Below, piece by piece: positions 9,201 to 14,630 of a DNA stretch of 42,594 bases (positions are counted from its first letter, which is position 1; each line of letters begins with the position of its first letter). Below the pieces are notes generated by a model. It had not been told where the DNA came from and made no database searches. It was given only the letters and a program-made list of their open reading frames with translations. Where the stretch lies: positions 1 to 42,594 of the forward strand of contig PMSU01000047.1 in assembly GCA_003168255.1 (NCBI GenBank). The letters are read 5' to 3'. Position numbers and translations under genes: made by a program. This DNA comes from Actinomycetota bacterium. Its GTDB lineage: Bacteria; Actinomycetota; Actinomycetes; Streptosporangiales; Streptosporangiaceae.

Positions 9201-9752
9201 TCCGCGCTGGGTCAGGCCGACCAGGGCCGGTGGCCCGGCAGACGGCAGAAAACCGACTCGGATCTGCAGTTCGGCCTGGGCCCGCGGGCTGCGTCACCTG
9301 CCTCTGGAAGTGATCCCCCCCGCACCGGCGAAGTGATCGTGCCGCCAAGGCCAACCGTCGAGGAGAATCGGTTGCCCATCTTCGAGTCCGTAGAATCCGA
9401 CTGGTTCCGCCGAGGCAGGCATCATGCCGGCGCCACCAGCGCGGAGGAGGGCGAGGAGGAGATTGCGGGCGGCTGGAGTTCCCCGGTGGACGAAGGCTGG
9501 CAGGCGGCCGAAGCGGCGGAGTCGCCGTCCTCGGCAGGCATCACCTCAGTGGGCCTGCCCAGGCGAATTCCGCAGGCGAACCTGGTCCCCGGCGCGGTGG
9601 TCGAAGGCGAACGAGCGCGCCTGCCGGATCTTGTCCGTTCGGCCGCGGCAACCAGGCAGCGGATGGCAAGCTTCCAGCGCGGCTCGCGACAGGGCCGTGC
9701 GGCGCTGCAGAGCGATGACGCACCGGGCGGGGAGGACGAGGATGCCACCTGA
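6297..9752 (+). CDS. cvnA: Conservon sensor histidine kinase CvnA (nitrate/nitrite sensor-like)
   Basis: A large membrane sensor kinase (1151 residues from the GTG at 6297) that heads a conservon. The order is: a disordered cytoplasmic N-terminus; TM1 near residues 132-150; an extracellular helical sensor of the nitrate/nitrite-sensing type; TM2 near 457-479; HAMP; and a dimerisation/phosphoacceptor helix with LFRLDHLATRMRRN. The HATPase domain has its N-box in LLAELVENATAFS (around 664-680) and DQGVGM following. The C-terminal 350 residues are disordered and contain eight octapeptide repeats. In Streptomyces conservons the kinase is associated with the CvnB, C and D proteins and controls development and antibiotic production; the signal here is unknown. 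The start is uncertain: a GTG at 6219 would add 26 residues. Confidence 0.93.
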   Translation: MRAKRKKIRRVDSEAASSEASSGTEPASHVDPAASVAADAPAATAVPPSGRRGRSGSSNGTGPSGRSAASKASSESGGAKASGASGGNGTSGGQPDDSPEHERPSAQNGEAKPSSRDPGRRSLKNWRVRSRLLLLVAIPTLTALVLGGFRIASSVQSAQTYQRVRQLATLGEDVTVLTQSLENERDQTVDYIALGAGGGRANGLSSSASVRANASPELTSISEQYARTNAAAATVSELAKQINGSYPTQTQQAAAVMLESISSDTLHNLRTASAHTQLPLLVVVQKYSQTIDAALGFNNDIARGVGDSTLTQTVDVLGLVSVMKEDASEQRAILAAVLSQGSFGPGELTALQDSVSSQQTTLQAFDAAATPAQLQFWDSSVSRSDYGQASADEQQALSLAASAGPSQSLSNDPTTPDDWYDTMSNTINFQMGSVQKQLVDSVTSRAESLRRNAITTAAIAGAAVLLVLALGMLFTIIIGRSMIRPLRRLRADALSIAGVQLPGMVRRLSDSDGAEGELEVKPINVDSTDEIGEVARAFDQVHAEAVRLASNEARLRGNVNAMFVNLSRRSQSLVERQIHLIDDLEQGEQDSERLGSLFRLDHLATRMRRNSENLLVLAGHEAARRWTQPVALVDVLRAAVSEIEHYERVVLNVQPGIAVRGQVVNDVVHLLAELVENATAFSSAQTQVNVSGHLLNSGGVLLDITDQGVGMAADEMAHSNWRLDNPPVVDVSVSRRMGLFVVARLASRHGIRVRLRPAPSGGLTALIWLPDETVTSEVSGMPSGLRRFELDPPAATTSLEGLEEFTAEGPAGQTAAQAAVAAARAPRFMAIGPSTEAEPPSIPQVQQPNGDEAPLPDRDDAPLPVAGIEPLPVRGNGPLPVAGIEPLPVAGIEPLPVRGKGPLPVAGIEPLPVRGKGPLPVRGDGSKPGQANEAEPVFGAPTGSLAAELGAPASSWAGSSGEADLDRGSALGQADQGRWPGRRQKTDSDLQFGLGPRAASPASGSDPPRTGEVIVPPRPTVEENRLPIFESVESDWFRRGRHHAGATSAEEGEEEIAGGWSSPVDEGWQAAEAAESPSSAGITSVGLPRRIPQANLVPGAVVEGERARLPDLVRSAAATRQRMASFQRGSRQGRAALQSDDAPGGEDEDAT
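8880..9071 (+). repeat. 24-base tandem repeat, eight units, inside cvnA
   Basis: Eight units encode the octapeptides PLPVAGIE or PLPVRGxG (x = N, K or D), at residues 862-925 of CvnA. The two unit types are interleaved, suggesting repeated duplication by slippage or unequal exchange. This lies in the disordered C-terminal tail after the kinase domain. Confidence 0.92.
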
Positions 9753-9890
9753 TGCACCAAAGCCACCAGGAAGCCGCATAACGGGCGGCCCGGCAGACAT
9801 TAGCCACGAAACCGTCCCCGGACGGCCGGGTTCCGAGACAGTTGTCACGAGAGCGTCGCGAGGCGCCCGTGTGGAAAGTGAGGAGGGCTC

Positions 9891-10301
9891 GTGAATCCGG
9901 TAGTCCAGCCCTTGCAAGATCTGAGCTGGCTGCTCACCAATTTCGTGGACCGTGTTCCCTCCGTCGCCCATGCGGTTGTCGTGTCCTCCGACGGTCTTCC
10001 GCTGGCGTACTCCCAGGGGTTCCCGCCGGACCGCGTTGATCAGCTATCCGCGGTCACATCGGGGCTCACTAGCCTGACGCAGGGCGCGGCCCGGGTGTTC
10101 GAGGGCGGGTCCGTCACCCAGACGGTTGTCGAGATGCAGCGGGGCCTGCTGATCGTGATGTCGATCAGCAACGGCTCCAGCCTGGCCGTGCTGGCGGCGG
10201 CCGATTGCGACATGGGCCTGGTGGCCTACGAAATGACACTGCTCGTCGAGCGGGTGGGCCGTGCCCTCACGCCTGAAGTCCGCAGGGCGTTCCAGCCTTA
10301 A
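9891..10301 (+). CDS. cvnB: Roadblock/LC7 domain protein CvnB
   Basis: A 136-residue roadblock/LC7 protein, the second gene of the conservon. It matches the family from the start: LQDLSWLLTNFVDRVPSVAHAVVVSSDGLPLA, then the mid-domain GLTSLTQGAARVFEGGSVTQTVVEM and the C-terminal VAYEMTLLVERVGRALTPEVR. Roadblock proteins act as GTPase partners (compare MglB with MglA), so CvnB probably works on CvnD at the membrane-bound kinase complex. The GTG at 9891 is preceded by AGGAGGG at 9881-9887. The 138-base gap after cvnA is longer than the other conservon junctions, and I see no obvious terminator in it. Confidence 0.95.
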   Translation: MNPVVQPLQDLSWLLTNFVDRVPSVAHAVVVSSDGLPLAYSQGFPPDRVDQLSAVTSGLTSLTQGAARVFEGGSVTQTVVEMQRGLLIVMSISNGSSLAVLAAADCDMGLVAYEMTLLVERVGRALTPEVRRAFQP

Positions 10302-10337
10302 CGGCCGGAGGATGGCAGATTGTGACAGGACAGAGCG

Positions 10338-10853
10338 GTGCCGGGGCCTCGAGGGGCTGATCCGCAGCCGGATGCGGGTGAGGATAAGAGTTCACCCATG
10401 CCCACGGGCGGCGGTCAGGTACAGGACGGGCGCAGGCAGCCGCTCCCTGGCGGCGTACGGAAGTTGTCCGGCGGCAATCAGATCGGCTCCGGGTCACCTT
10501 CGGGCGCCGATGGAGAGAAGAGCTCACTTGTCAGGCCTTACGCGGTCACCGGAGGAAGGACGCAGCCCCGCTATCAGCTCCAGATCGAGGCGATGGTCGC
10601 GGCCTCGCACTACGAGGCGCGCGACCTGTCGGTACTTAGTCCCGAGTGCCAGGCGATCCTCGGGTTTTGTCGCGACTGGCGTTCCGTGGCGGAGATCTCA
10701 GCTGTACTCAGAATGCCCCTAGGGGTGGCCCGTGTCCTCGTCGCTGACATGGCGGTCGAGGGACTGGTCCGAGTCCATCAGATCGATCACGCTCATGGCC
10801 GCCCCGACCTTAACCTGCTCGAAAGGGTGCTCAGTGGACTTCGCAAGCTCTAA
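10338..10853 (+). CDS. cvnC: DUF742 conservon protein CvnC
   Basis: The third conservon gene encodes a DUF742 protein (171 residues from the GTG at 10338). The family block is clear: SLVRPYAVTGGRTQPRYQL, a winged-helix-like middle, then PLGVARVLVADMAVEGLV, and the end RPDLNLLERVLSGLRKL. The start is unsettled. GTG 10338 has only a weak ribosome binding site, whereas a GTG at 10322 is well placed behind GGAGG (10307-10311) but reads VTGQSGAGASRG and then hits TGA. A one-base frameshift in the first 50 bases would join that start to the main frame. An internal ATG at 10398 is another option. The 3' end overlaps cvnD by 20 bases. Confidence 0.9.
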   Translation: MPGPRGADPQPDAGEDKSSPMPTGGGQVQDGRRQPLPGGVRKLSGGNQIGSGSPSGADGEKSSLVRPYAVTGGRTQPRYQLQIEAMVAASHYEARDLSVLSPECQAILGFCRDWRSVAEISAVLRMPLGVARVLVADMAVEGLVRVHQIDHAHGRPDLNLLERVLSGLRKL

Positions 10854-11433
10854 GGTCGGCCGGGGTGATGGCCCTGAGACGGCCATGGCCTCGGTCAAGA
10901 TCGTGGTCGCTGGCGGTTTCGGCGTGGGCAAGACCACTTTCGTCGGGTCGGTTTCGGAGATCACGCCGCTCACCACGGAGGCCGTGATGACGGCGGCGAG
11001 TGACGAGGTGGATGACCTCTCGCAAGTGCCGGAGAAGACAACCACGACCGTGGCCATGGACTTCGGCCGGCTGACCCTGGATGCCGGGCTGATCCTCTAC
11101 CTGTTCGGCACTCCCGGCCAGCACAGGTTCTGGTTCATGTGGGACGACCTCATCACCGGGGCGATAGGCGCGATCGTCATGGTGGATACCCGCAGGCTGG
11201 CCGAATCGTTCCCCGCTGTGGACTACTTCGAGGCCGCTGGCATACCGTTCATCGTTGCCGTCAACGGATTCCATGGTCAGTTTCCTTACAGCTCCTCGGA
11301 CGTGTCGGATGCACTCGCGGTCAGCCCGAACGTGCCGGTCGTGCGCTGTGACGCACGGGACAGGAAGTCCACCAAGTCGACGCTCATCACCCTCGTAGAA
11401 CATGCCATGACCATGCAGATGAGCACGACATAG
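10834..11433 (+). CDS. cvnD: Conservon Ras-like GTPase CvnD
   Basis: A 199-residue small GTPase of the MglA-related conservon family. The P-loop is GGFGVGKTT (residues 27-35), a conserved Thr follows in EKTTTTVAMDFGR, and the switch II/Walker B region is LYLFGTPGQHRFWFMW. The C-terminal VRCDARDRKSTKSTLITLVEHA is typical. The base-specificity motif, usually N-x-x-D, is here NGFHG (Asn144, His147), so the Asp that reads the guanine ring is missing. The GTG at 10834, with GAAAGGG just upstream, gives the canonical length; the frame from 10732 is only an extension over cvnC. It overlaps cvnC by 20 bases, which implies translational coupling. Confidence 0.92.
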   Translation: MDFASSKVGRGDGPETAMASVKIVVAGGFGVGKTTFVGSVSEITPLTTEAVMTAASDEVDDLSQVPEKTTTTVAMDFGRLTLDAGLILYLFGTPGQHRFWFMWDDLITGAIGAIVMVDTRRLAESFPAVDYFEAAGIPFIVAVNGFHGQFPYSSSDVSDALAVSPNVPVVRCDARDRKSTKSTLITLVEHAMTMQMSTT

Positions 11434-11489
11434 GCGCGGCGCAATTGTGGTCAATGACCCTGGGATCGGCACCGGCAGGCTTCCTGCTG

Positions 11490-11495
11490 TAATGT
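11490..11495 (+). promoter_or_regulatory. Possible -10 element of the tRNA gene
   Basis: TAATGT lies 10 bases before the mature tRNA 5' end, in the place expected of a TANNNT-type actinobacterial -10 box. I see no convincing -35 box at the right distance. Confidence 0.3.
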
Positions 11496-11505
11496 GCACC
11501 GTCCA

Positions 11506-11582
11506 GGGGCGGTAGCTCAGCTGGTCAGAGCAGCGGACTCATAATCCGCCGGTCGTGGGTTCGAGCCCCACCCGCCCCACCA
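11506..11582 (+). tRNA. tRNA with CAU anticodon (elongator Met, or Ile2)
   Basis: This is a complete cloverleaf. The acceptor stem GGGGCGG pairs with CCGCCCC, the D arm is GCTC...GAGC, and the anticodon stem GCGGA/TCCGC encloses the loop CTCATAA, which places CAU at the anticodon. The T arm is GTGGG TTCGAGC CCCAC, then comes discriminator A, and the CCA is encoded. CAU with a CTCATAA loop is seen in both elongator tRNA-Met and lysidine-modified tRNA-Ile2. The acceptor stem starts with a paired G, so it is not the initiator. I favour elongator Met without being able to prove it. Confidence 0.93.
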
Positions 11583-11736
11583 CATCGAAGCATCGGCAGC
11601 CCCTACCTTTGTCCTGACCTGGGGTTTTCTCGACCCAGGGAGCTACCGATCGGAGCAGGTCGAGGGTGGCATTGCACGAACTCCCGCTGTGATTAGGTGG
11701 CCCGTCGGGCGGCGTCGTGCAAGCCGATGCGGCATC

Positions 11737-11771
11737 TTGATGCCTCGATTGGGTGGCACTATGATGTCTAT
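11737..11771 (+). promoter_or_regulatory. Leaderless promoter of the first vapBC module
   Basis: A -35 box TTGATG (11737-11742), a 17-base spacer and a -10 box TATGAT (11760-11765) place transcription start at or next to the GTG at 11772. There is no ribosome binding site before that GTG, as expected of a leaderless message. Confidence 0.55.
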
Positions 11772-12035
11772 GTGCGTACCACTTTGACGCTGGACCCCGA
11801 CGTCGCCCAGCTCGTCGACGAGGCCGCCCACCGCGCGCGGACATCGAGGAAACAGGTGATCAACGATGCCCTGCGGCGGGAGCTTTCCCAGCCGCCGTCA
11901 CGCCGGGAGCCCTATCACCTTCCTGTTCACGAGGCGACGCTGCAGCCCGGCTTTGACCTGGCCGGCTTCAACCGCCTAGCCGACGAACTGGAGGACGAGG
12001 CGATTCTTGCTACTGGGAACCGTCCTAGATCGTGA
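11772..12035 (+). CDS. vapB: VapB-type ribbon-helix-helix antitoxin
   Basis: An 87-residue antitoxin of the VapB type. The N-terminal VRTTLTLDPDVAQLVDEAAH segment and TSRKQVINDALRREL form a ribbon-helix-helix DNA-binding domain, and the C-terminal tail (residues 50-87) should wrap the toxin. The start is the GTG at 11772, with no Shine-Dalgarno sequence but a -10 box 7 bases upstream, so translation is probably leaderless. The stop overlaps the start of the PIN toxin by four bases (GTGA), the usual antitoxin-first arrangement. The operon is probably repressed by the antitoxin-toxin complex. The family is clear; the exact VapB subgroup is not. Confidence 0.88.
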   Translation: MRTTLTLDPDVAQLVDEAAHRARTSRKQVINDALRRELSQPPSRREPYHLPVHEATLQPGFDLAGFNRLADELEDEAILATGNRPRS

Positions 12036-12460
12036 TCGTCCCCGACGTCAATCTGCTGCTCTACGCAGTCGTATCGGCTTTCCCGCAGCACAAGGCCGCT
12101 CATGTGTGGTGGGAGGAAACAGTCAACTCCTCCGCGGAGATCGGTCTCACCTCCCCGGCCATCTTCGGGTTCATCCGGATAGCGACGAATCCGCGAGTGC
12201 TGTCCCCGCCGCTTACGGTCGATGCCGCCACGGGATACGTATCCGAGTGGCTCAGCCAGCCCAACGTCAGTCACCTCATCCCCGGCCCGCGGCATGTTGA
12301 AATTGCCTTCAGCCTCCTGCACGGGGTCGGGACCGGCGGAAACCTCACGACGGACGTTCAGCTAGCCGCATTCGCGCTCGAATACGACGCGGACATGTTT
12401 TCGAACGACACCGATTTCGCCCGCTTTCCCGGCCTGCGCTGGCGCAACCCGCTGGCCTGA
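12032..12460 (+). CDS. vapC: VapC-type PIN-domain toxin
   Basis: A 142-residue PIN-domain ribonuclease toxin. The fold starts with MIVPDVNLLLYAVV (Asp5, first metal ligand) and ends with the paired acidic block LTTDVQLAAFALEYDADMFS (Asp108 and following) and NDTDFARFPGLRW (Asp126/Asp128). The length and the RFPGLRWRNPL ending match the mycobacterial-type VapC family, whose members cleave tRNA or rRNA in a Mg2+-dependent way. The RNA target is unknown. The GTG start overlaps the antitoxin stop, so expression is coupled. Confidence 0.9.
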   Translation: MIVPDVNLLLYAVVSAFPQHKAAHVWWEETVNSSAEIGLTSPAIFGFIRIATNPRVLSPPLTVDAATGYVSEWLSQPNVSHLIPGPRHVEIAFSLLHGVGTGGNLTTDVQLAAFALEYDADMFSNDTDFARFPGLRWRNPLA

Positions 12461-12501
12461 TCGCCGCATCTCATTTTCGGCCACGCATGGGGAACGCAAT
12501 G

Positions 12502-12540
12502 TTGTCGTTAGTATATACGTGGCAGTATAGTTGTATATAT
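12502..12540 (+). promoter_or_regulatory. Leaderless promoter and probable operator of the second vapBC module
   Basis: The -35 box TTGTCG (12502-12507), an 18-base spacer and the -10 box TATAGT (12526-12531) put the start of transcription at about the ATG at 12539. GTATATAC (12511-12518, self-complementary), GTATAG (12525) and GTATATA (12533) form repeated AT-rich half-sites across the promoter, which would suit autorepression by the antitoxin. This is a striking AT-rich island in a GC-rich region. Confidence 0.55.
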
Positions 12541-12748
12541 GAAAACGATGATCGACCTGAACGACGAAGCGCTGGAGCTGGCTGCCAAGGAGCTGGGAAC
12601 CACTACGAAGAAGGACACCGTGAACGCGGCGCTGCAATTCGTGGCCAGCAGGCGCCGACGCATAGAACAGTTGCTCGATGACCCGTATGCCCTCGGAGTC
12701 GGTCCTGACATCGCAGACGTGGAGGTCATGCGACAGGCTCGCCGGTGA
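12539..12748 (+). CDS. vapB: VapB-family antitoxin (second module)
   Basis: A 69-residue antitoxin. It opens MKTMIDLNDEALELAAKELG, then TTTKKDTVNAALQFVASRRR, the strand-helix-helix of VapB antitoxins; the remaining 30 residues are the toxin-binding tail. The ATG at 12539 has no ribosome binding site and sits about 8 bases after a -10 box, so the message appears leaderless. The stop overlaps the next start by 4 bases. It belongs to a different VapB subgroup from the gene at 11772, so the two modules are not a recent tandem duplication. Confidence 0.88.
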   Translation: MKTMIDLNDEALELAAKELGTTTKKDTVNAALQFVASRRRRIEQLLDDPYALGVGPDIADVEVMRQARR

Positions 12749-13182
12749 CGTTGCCGGTCGGTCCGGGCCAGCTCTACTTGATCGACACCTCCGCGCAGGC
12801 CAGGATCCGGCACCCTGCGGTGCGCAAGGTCATCGCGGGACTTATCGTGGACGGCGCCGCCGCTAGGTGCGTAACCGTCGACTTGGAAGCTGGCTACTCC
12901 GGACGTGACCTCAACGATGTCCGTCTGGTCGCCGAGCGACGTAGCAGTCTCTACGTCCTGCTGCCGGTCACTGAAGTGATTGCCGAGCGGGCCCGGGATG
13001 TCCAGATTCGGATGACCGCCCGTGGGCACCATCGGGCCGCGGGTGTCATCGACCTGATCACCGCAGCGGTCGCAGAGCACCACGGTGCTGTCATCCTTCA
13101 CTATGACGCCGACTTCGAACACATTGCCGCTGTCACCGGCCAATCCCATACCTGGGTCGCGCCACGCGGCAGCCTGGACTGA
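12745..13182 (+). CDS. vapC: VapC-type PIN-domain toxin (second module)
   Basis: A 145-residue PIN-domain toxin with the four acidic positions in place: Asp14 in YLIDTSAQAR, Glu48 in TVDLEAGYS, Asp103 in AAGVIDLITAAVAE and Asp121/Asp123 in LHYDADFEHIA. This is the VapC arrangement for a Mg2+-dependent endoribonuclease. The GTG start overlaps the antitoxin stop by 4 bases. Its sequence is unlike that of the VapC at 12032, which supports independent origins of the two modules. The RNA target is unknown. Confidence 0.9.
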   Translation: MTLPVGPGQLYLIDTSAQARIRHPAVRKVIAGLIVDGAAARCVTVDLEAGYSGRDLNDVRLVAERRSSLYVLLPVTEVIAERARDVQIRMTARGHHRAAGVIDLITAAVAEHHGAVILHYDADFEHIAAVTGQSHTWVAPRGSLD

Positions 13183-13312
13183 TATCAGAGCGGGTTGAAA
13201 GGCCGACTGCCGTCATTGGTGGTGATCGTGCTCATTGTCTGGCTCTCCTGCTCAAGTAAGTTGGGGATCAGGGCCTCGCTCGGCTGCACATCGCCGCCTT
13301 AGACTGGCGGCC

Positions 13313-13582
13313 ATGCGTCACCCCTGGGCGGATGACTTCGAGCACACTCACCGGTCTCCGGCTTGTGTTCGCGGCTCACACCAAGACTGCCGGCATATGC
13401 TCGGCGTAGGAGGCGGGCTCAACCCACGGCGTCTCCGCCTTGAGTTCGGCGCCGCGCTATGCAAATGCGAATGCCATTCCTCATGCCCAATCGCTGGCCC
13501 GCGAAAGGCGGTTCCGATGAGGACATGGCACGAGTCATGCTCATGTGCTGGCGCAGAGCAGGAGCGCAAGAAACAAGGTTAG
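13313..13582 (+). CDS. Small Cys/His-rich hypothetical protein
   Basis: I do not recognise a named family. From the ATG at 13313 it is 89 residues, begins MRHPWADDFEHTHRSPACV and is rich in Cys and His. Pairs include CVRGSHQDC, a central CKCECHSSC and a C-terminal SCSCAGAEQ. The Cys/His spacing suggests one or two metal sites. Longer in-frame starts exist (to 13235) but add an unconvincing N-terminus. It precedes the 13616 gene by 33 bases on the same strand and may share its transcript. Confidence 0.55.
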   Translation: MRHPWADDFEHTHRSPACVRGSHQDCRHMLGVGGGLNPRRLRLEFGAALCKCECHSSCPIAGPRKAVPMRTWHESCSCAGAEQERKKQG

Positions 13583-13615
13583 GCTGGCCTGGAGTTCCCG
13601 GAATTCAGAGAACAC

Positions 13616-13882
13616 ATGGCCCGGTCCCAGCGTGACTCCCAGTCACGCAGAGAAGCATTCCGTGCCGTTCGAGCCAAGGCTGCTGGCTACAGCCGCGCGG
13701 AGATCAGAGATCTTTACGAAGCTGAGTTGCGCTCCCGGGGGCTGCCCATACCGTCGCCAGATATTCTCGATGCGCAGGTAGACGCCATCACCCGAAACTA
13801 CGTCCCCCTGGATCGTCTTATGGGGAAATCGCTGACCGACTTTGGGAAACTGCTTCGTGGCATATTCCGTCCCCCGCGCTGA
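13616..13882 (+). CDS. Small charged hypothetical protein
   Basis: An 88-residue protein that I cannot assign to a named family. It is highly charged and mostly helical in appearance: SRREAFRAVRAKAAGYSRAE, then IRDLYEAELRSRGLPIPSPD, then ILDAQVDAITRNYVPLDRL. The SRAEIRDLYEAELRSRGL part could be a small helix-turn-helix. There are no signal peptide or membrane segments. It follows the Cys-rich gene. No strong ribosome binding site is visible before the ATG. Confidence 0.6.
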   Translation: MARSQRDSQSRREAFRAVRAKAAGYSRAEIRDLYEAELRSRGLPIPSPDILDAQVDAITRNYVPLDRLMGKSLTDFGKLLRGIFRPPR

Positions 13883-13945
13883 CCGATGAGCCCATCACGT
13901 GCCGCGCCGCGACTTGTGGTCATGGCTGGGTCGCCGGTTCTCGCG

Positions 13946-14191
13946 TCATCCTTGGCGGAACAGGGCGCTGTAGGCGTTGAGGGCGGGCTGGCCGCCGAGG
14001 TGGGCGTAGAGCACCGTGGACTCCTTGCCGATCTCGCCTGCGGCCACGAGGTCGATGAGCCCGGCCATCGACTTGCCCTCGTAGACCGGGTCGATGATCA
14101 TGCCTTCGAGGCTTCCGGCCAGCCGGATGGCGTCGAGTGTGGACTGCACGGGGATGCCGTAGCCTCCCGGCCGCTCTGCCGACAGTTCCAC
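13946..14191 (-). pseudogene. C-terminal remnant of 1-aminocyclopropane-1-carboxylate deaminase
   Basis: The 81-residue frame contains the C-terminus of ACC deaminase / D-cysteine desulfhydrase family enzymes: [21 protein letters not shown], then [16 protein letters not shown], then [20 protein letters not shown] full enzyme is about 335 residues with its PLP lysine in the N-terminal half, which is missing. Going upstream on the minus strand, the same frame runs into unrelated sequence and a stop near 14231, and no other frame restores the enzyme. It is therefore a truncated, presumably dead gene. Confidence 0.8.
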
Positions 14192-14516
14192 ACTGCCGGT
14201 ACTGTGCCGGGCGGACTTCCTTGTACCCGATCAGGAATCCGTCAGACTTAATAACAAGAGCCGGTCGGCCACCGACTCCTAGCACGGAAACCGGGCGAGC
14301 CGCAGCTACCACGATTCGGGAGGTAGGGAAGGCGCCTCCACCGATAACTGGAACGACTACACCAGGCCATTTCCTTGAACGAGGGGCGACGCCGACGCGA
14401 TTTCGACCTTGAACCAGGCCAATCAGCGGCGTCAATAATTTCCGGGCGGACATTCCTTGACTGCCTGAGAACGTCTCGCATGCCTACCAAGCCGAAGGTA
14501 CCGGAGAGGAATCACC
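14192..14516. other. Gene-poor stretch between the ACC deaminase remnant and the small peptide gene
   Basis: The composition here is more mixed than in neighbouring genes (for example, runs such as ACTTAATAACAAG). Open frames exist on both strands, including a minus-strand frame from 14453, but none has a recognisable domain. It may be debris from the deletion that truncated the deaminase. Confidence 0.4.
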
Positions 14517-14627
14517 ATGCCCGATAACCCCTCCATTGATCTCCATGTGCAGGATGCGAGCGAGACGACATGGGAAAGCATCATCGCTGACATGGAAGTC
14601 GAAGACCCATTCGGGGCAAGTCGCTGA
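14517..14627 (+). CDS. 36-residue acidic peptide, RiPP-precursor-like
   Basis: A short gene with an excellent ribosome binding site (GGAGAGGA at 14503-14510, six bases before the ATG). The product begins MPDNPSIDLHVQDASETTWE, continues SIIADMEVEDPFGASR, and then stops. It is acidic, has no Cys and has no membrane segment. Its N-terminal half, with the IDLHV motif, resembles leader peptides of ribosomally made, modified peptides (compare the FxLDV motif of FxLD lanthipeptide leaders), but it lacks a Cys-rich core and no modifying enzyme is on the same strand. The adjacent methyltransferase gene converges on it, with 3 bases between the stops. The function is unknown. Confidence 0.45.
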   Translation: MPDNPSIDLHVQDASETTWESIIADMEVEDPFGASR

Positions 14628-14630
14628 TCG

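Noticed and set aside
11539..11844. 101-residue minus-strand frame across the tRNA containing RVGLEPTT
   Set aside because: This is the familiar false translation of an antisense tRNA gene.
13920..14453. 177-residue minus-strand frame
   Set aside because: Its C-terminal part is only the wrong frame of the ACC deaminase remnant, and the N-terminal part has no recognisable domain.
11506..14630. Integrative element inserted at the tRNA gene
   Set aside because: No integrase gene and no second copy of the tRNA 3' end (GAGCCCCACCCGCC) is visible downstream; two TA modules alone do not prove integration.
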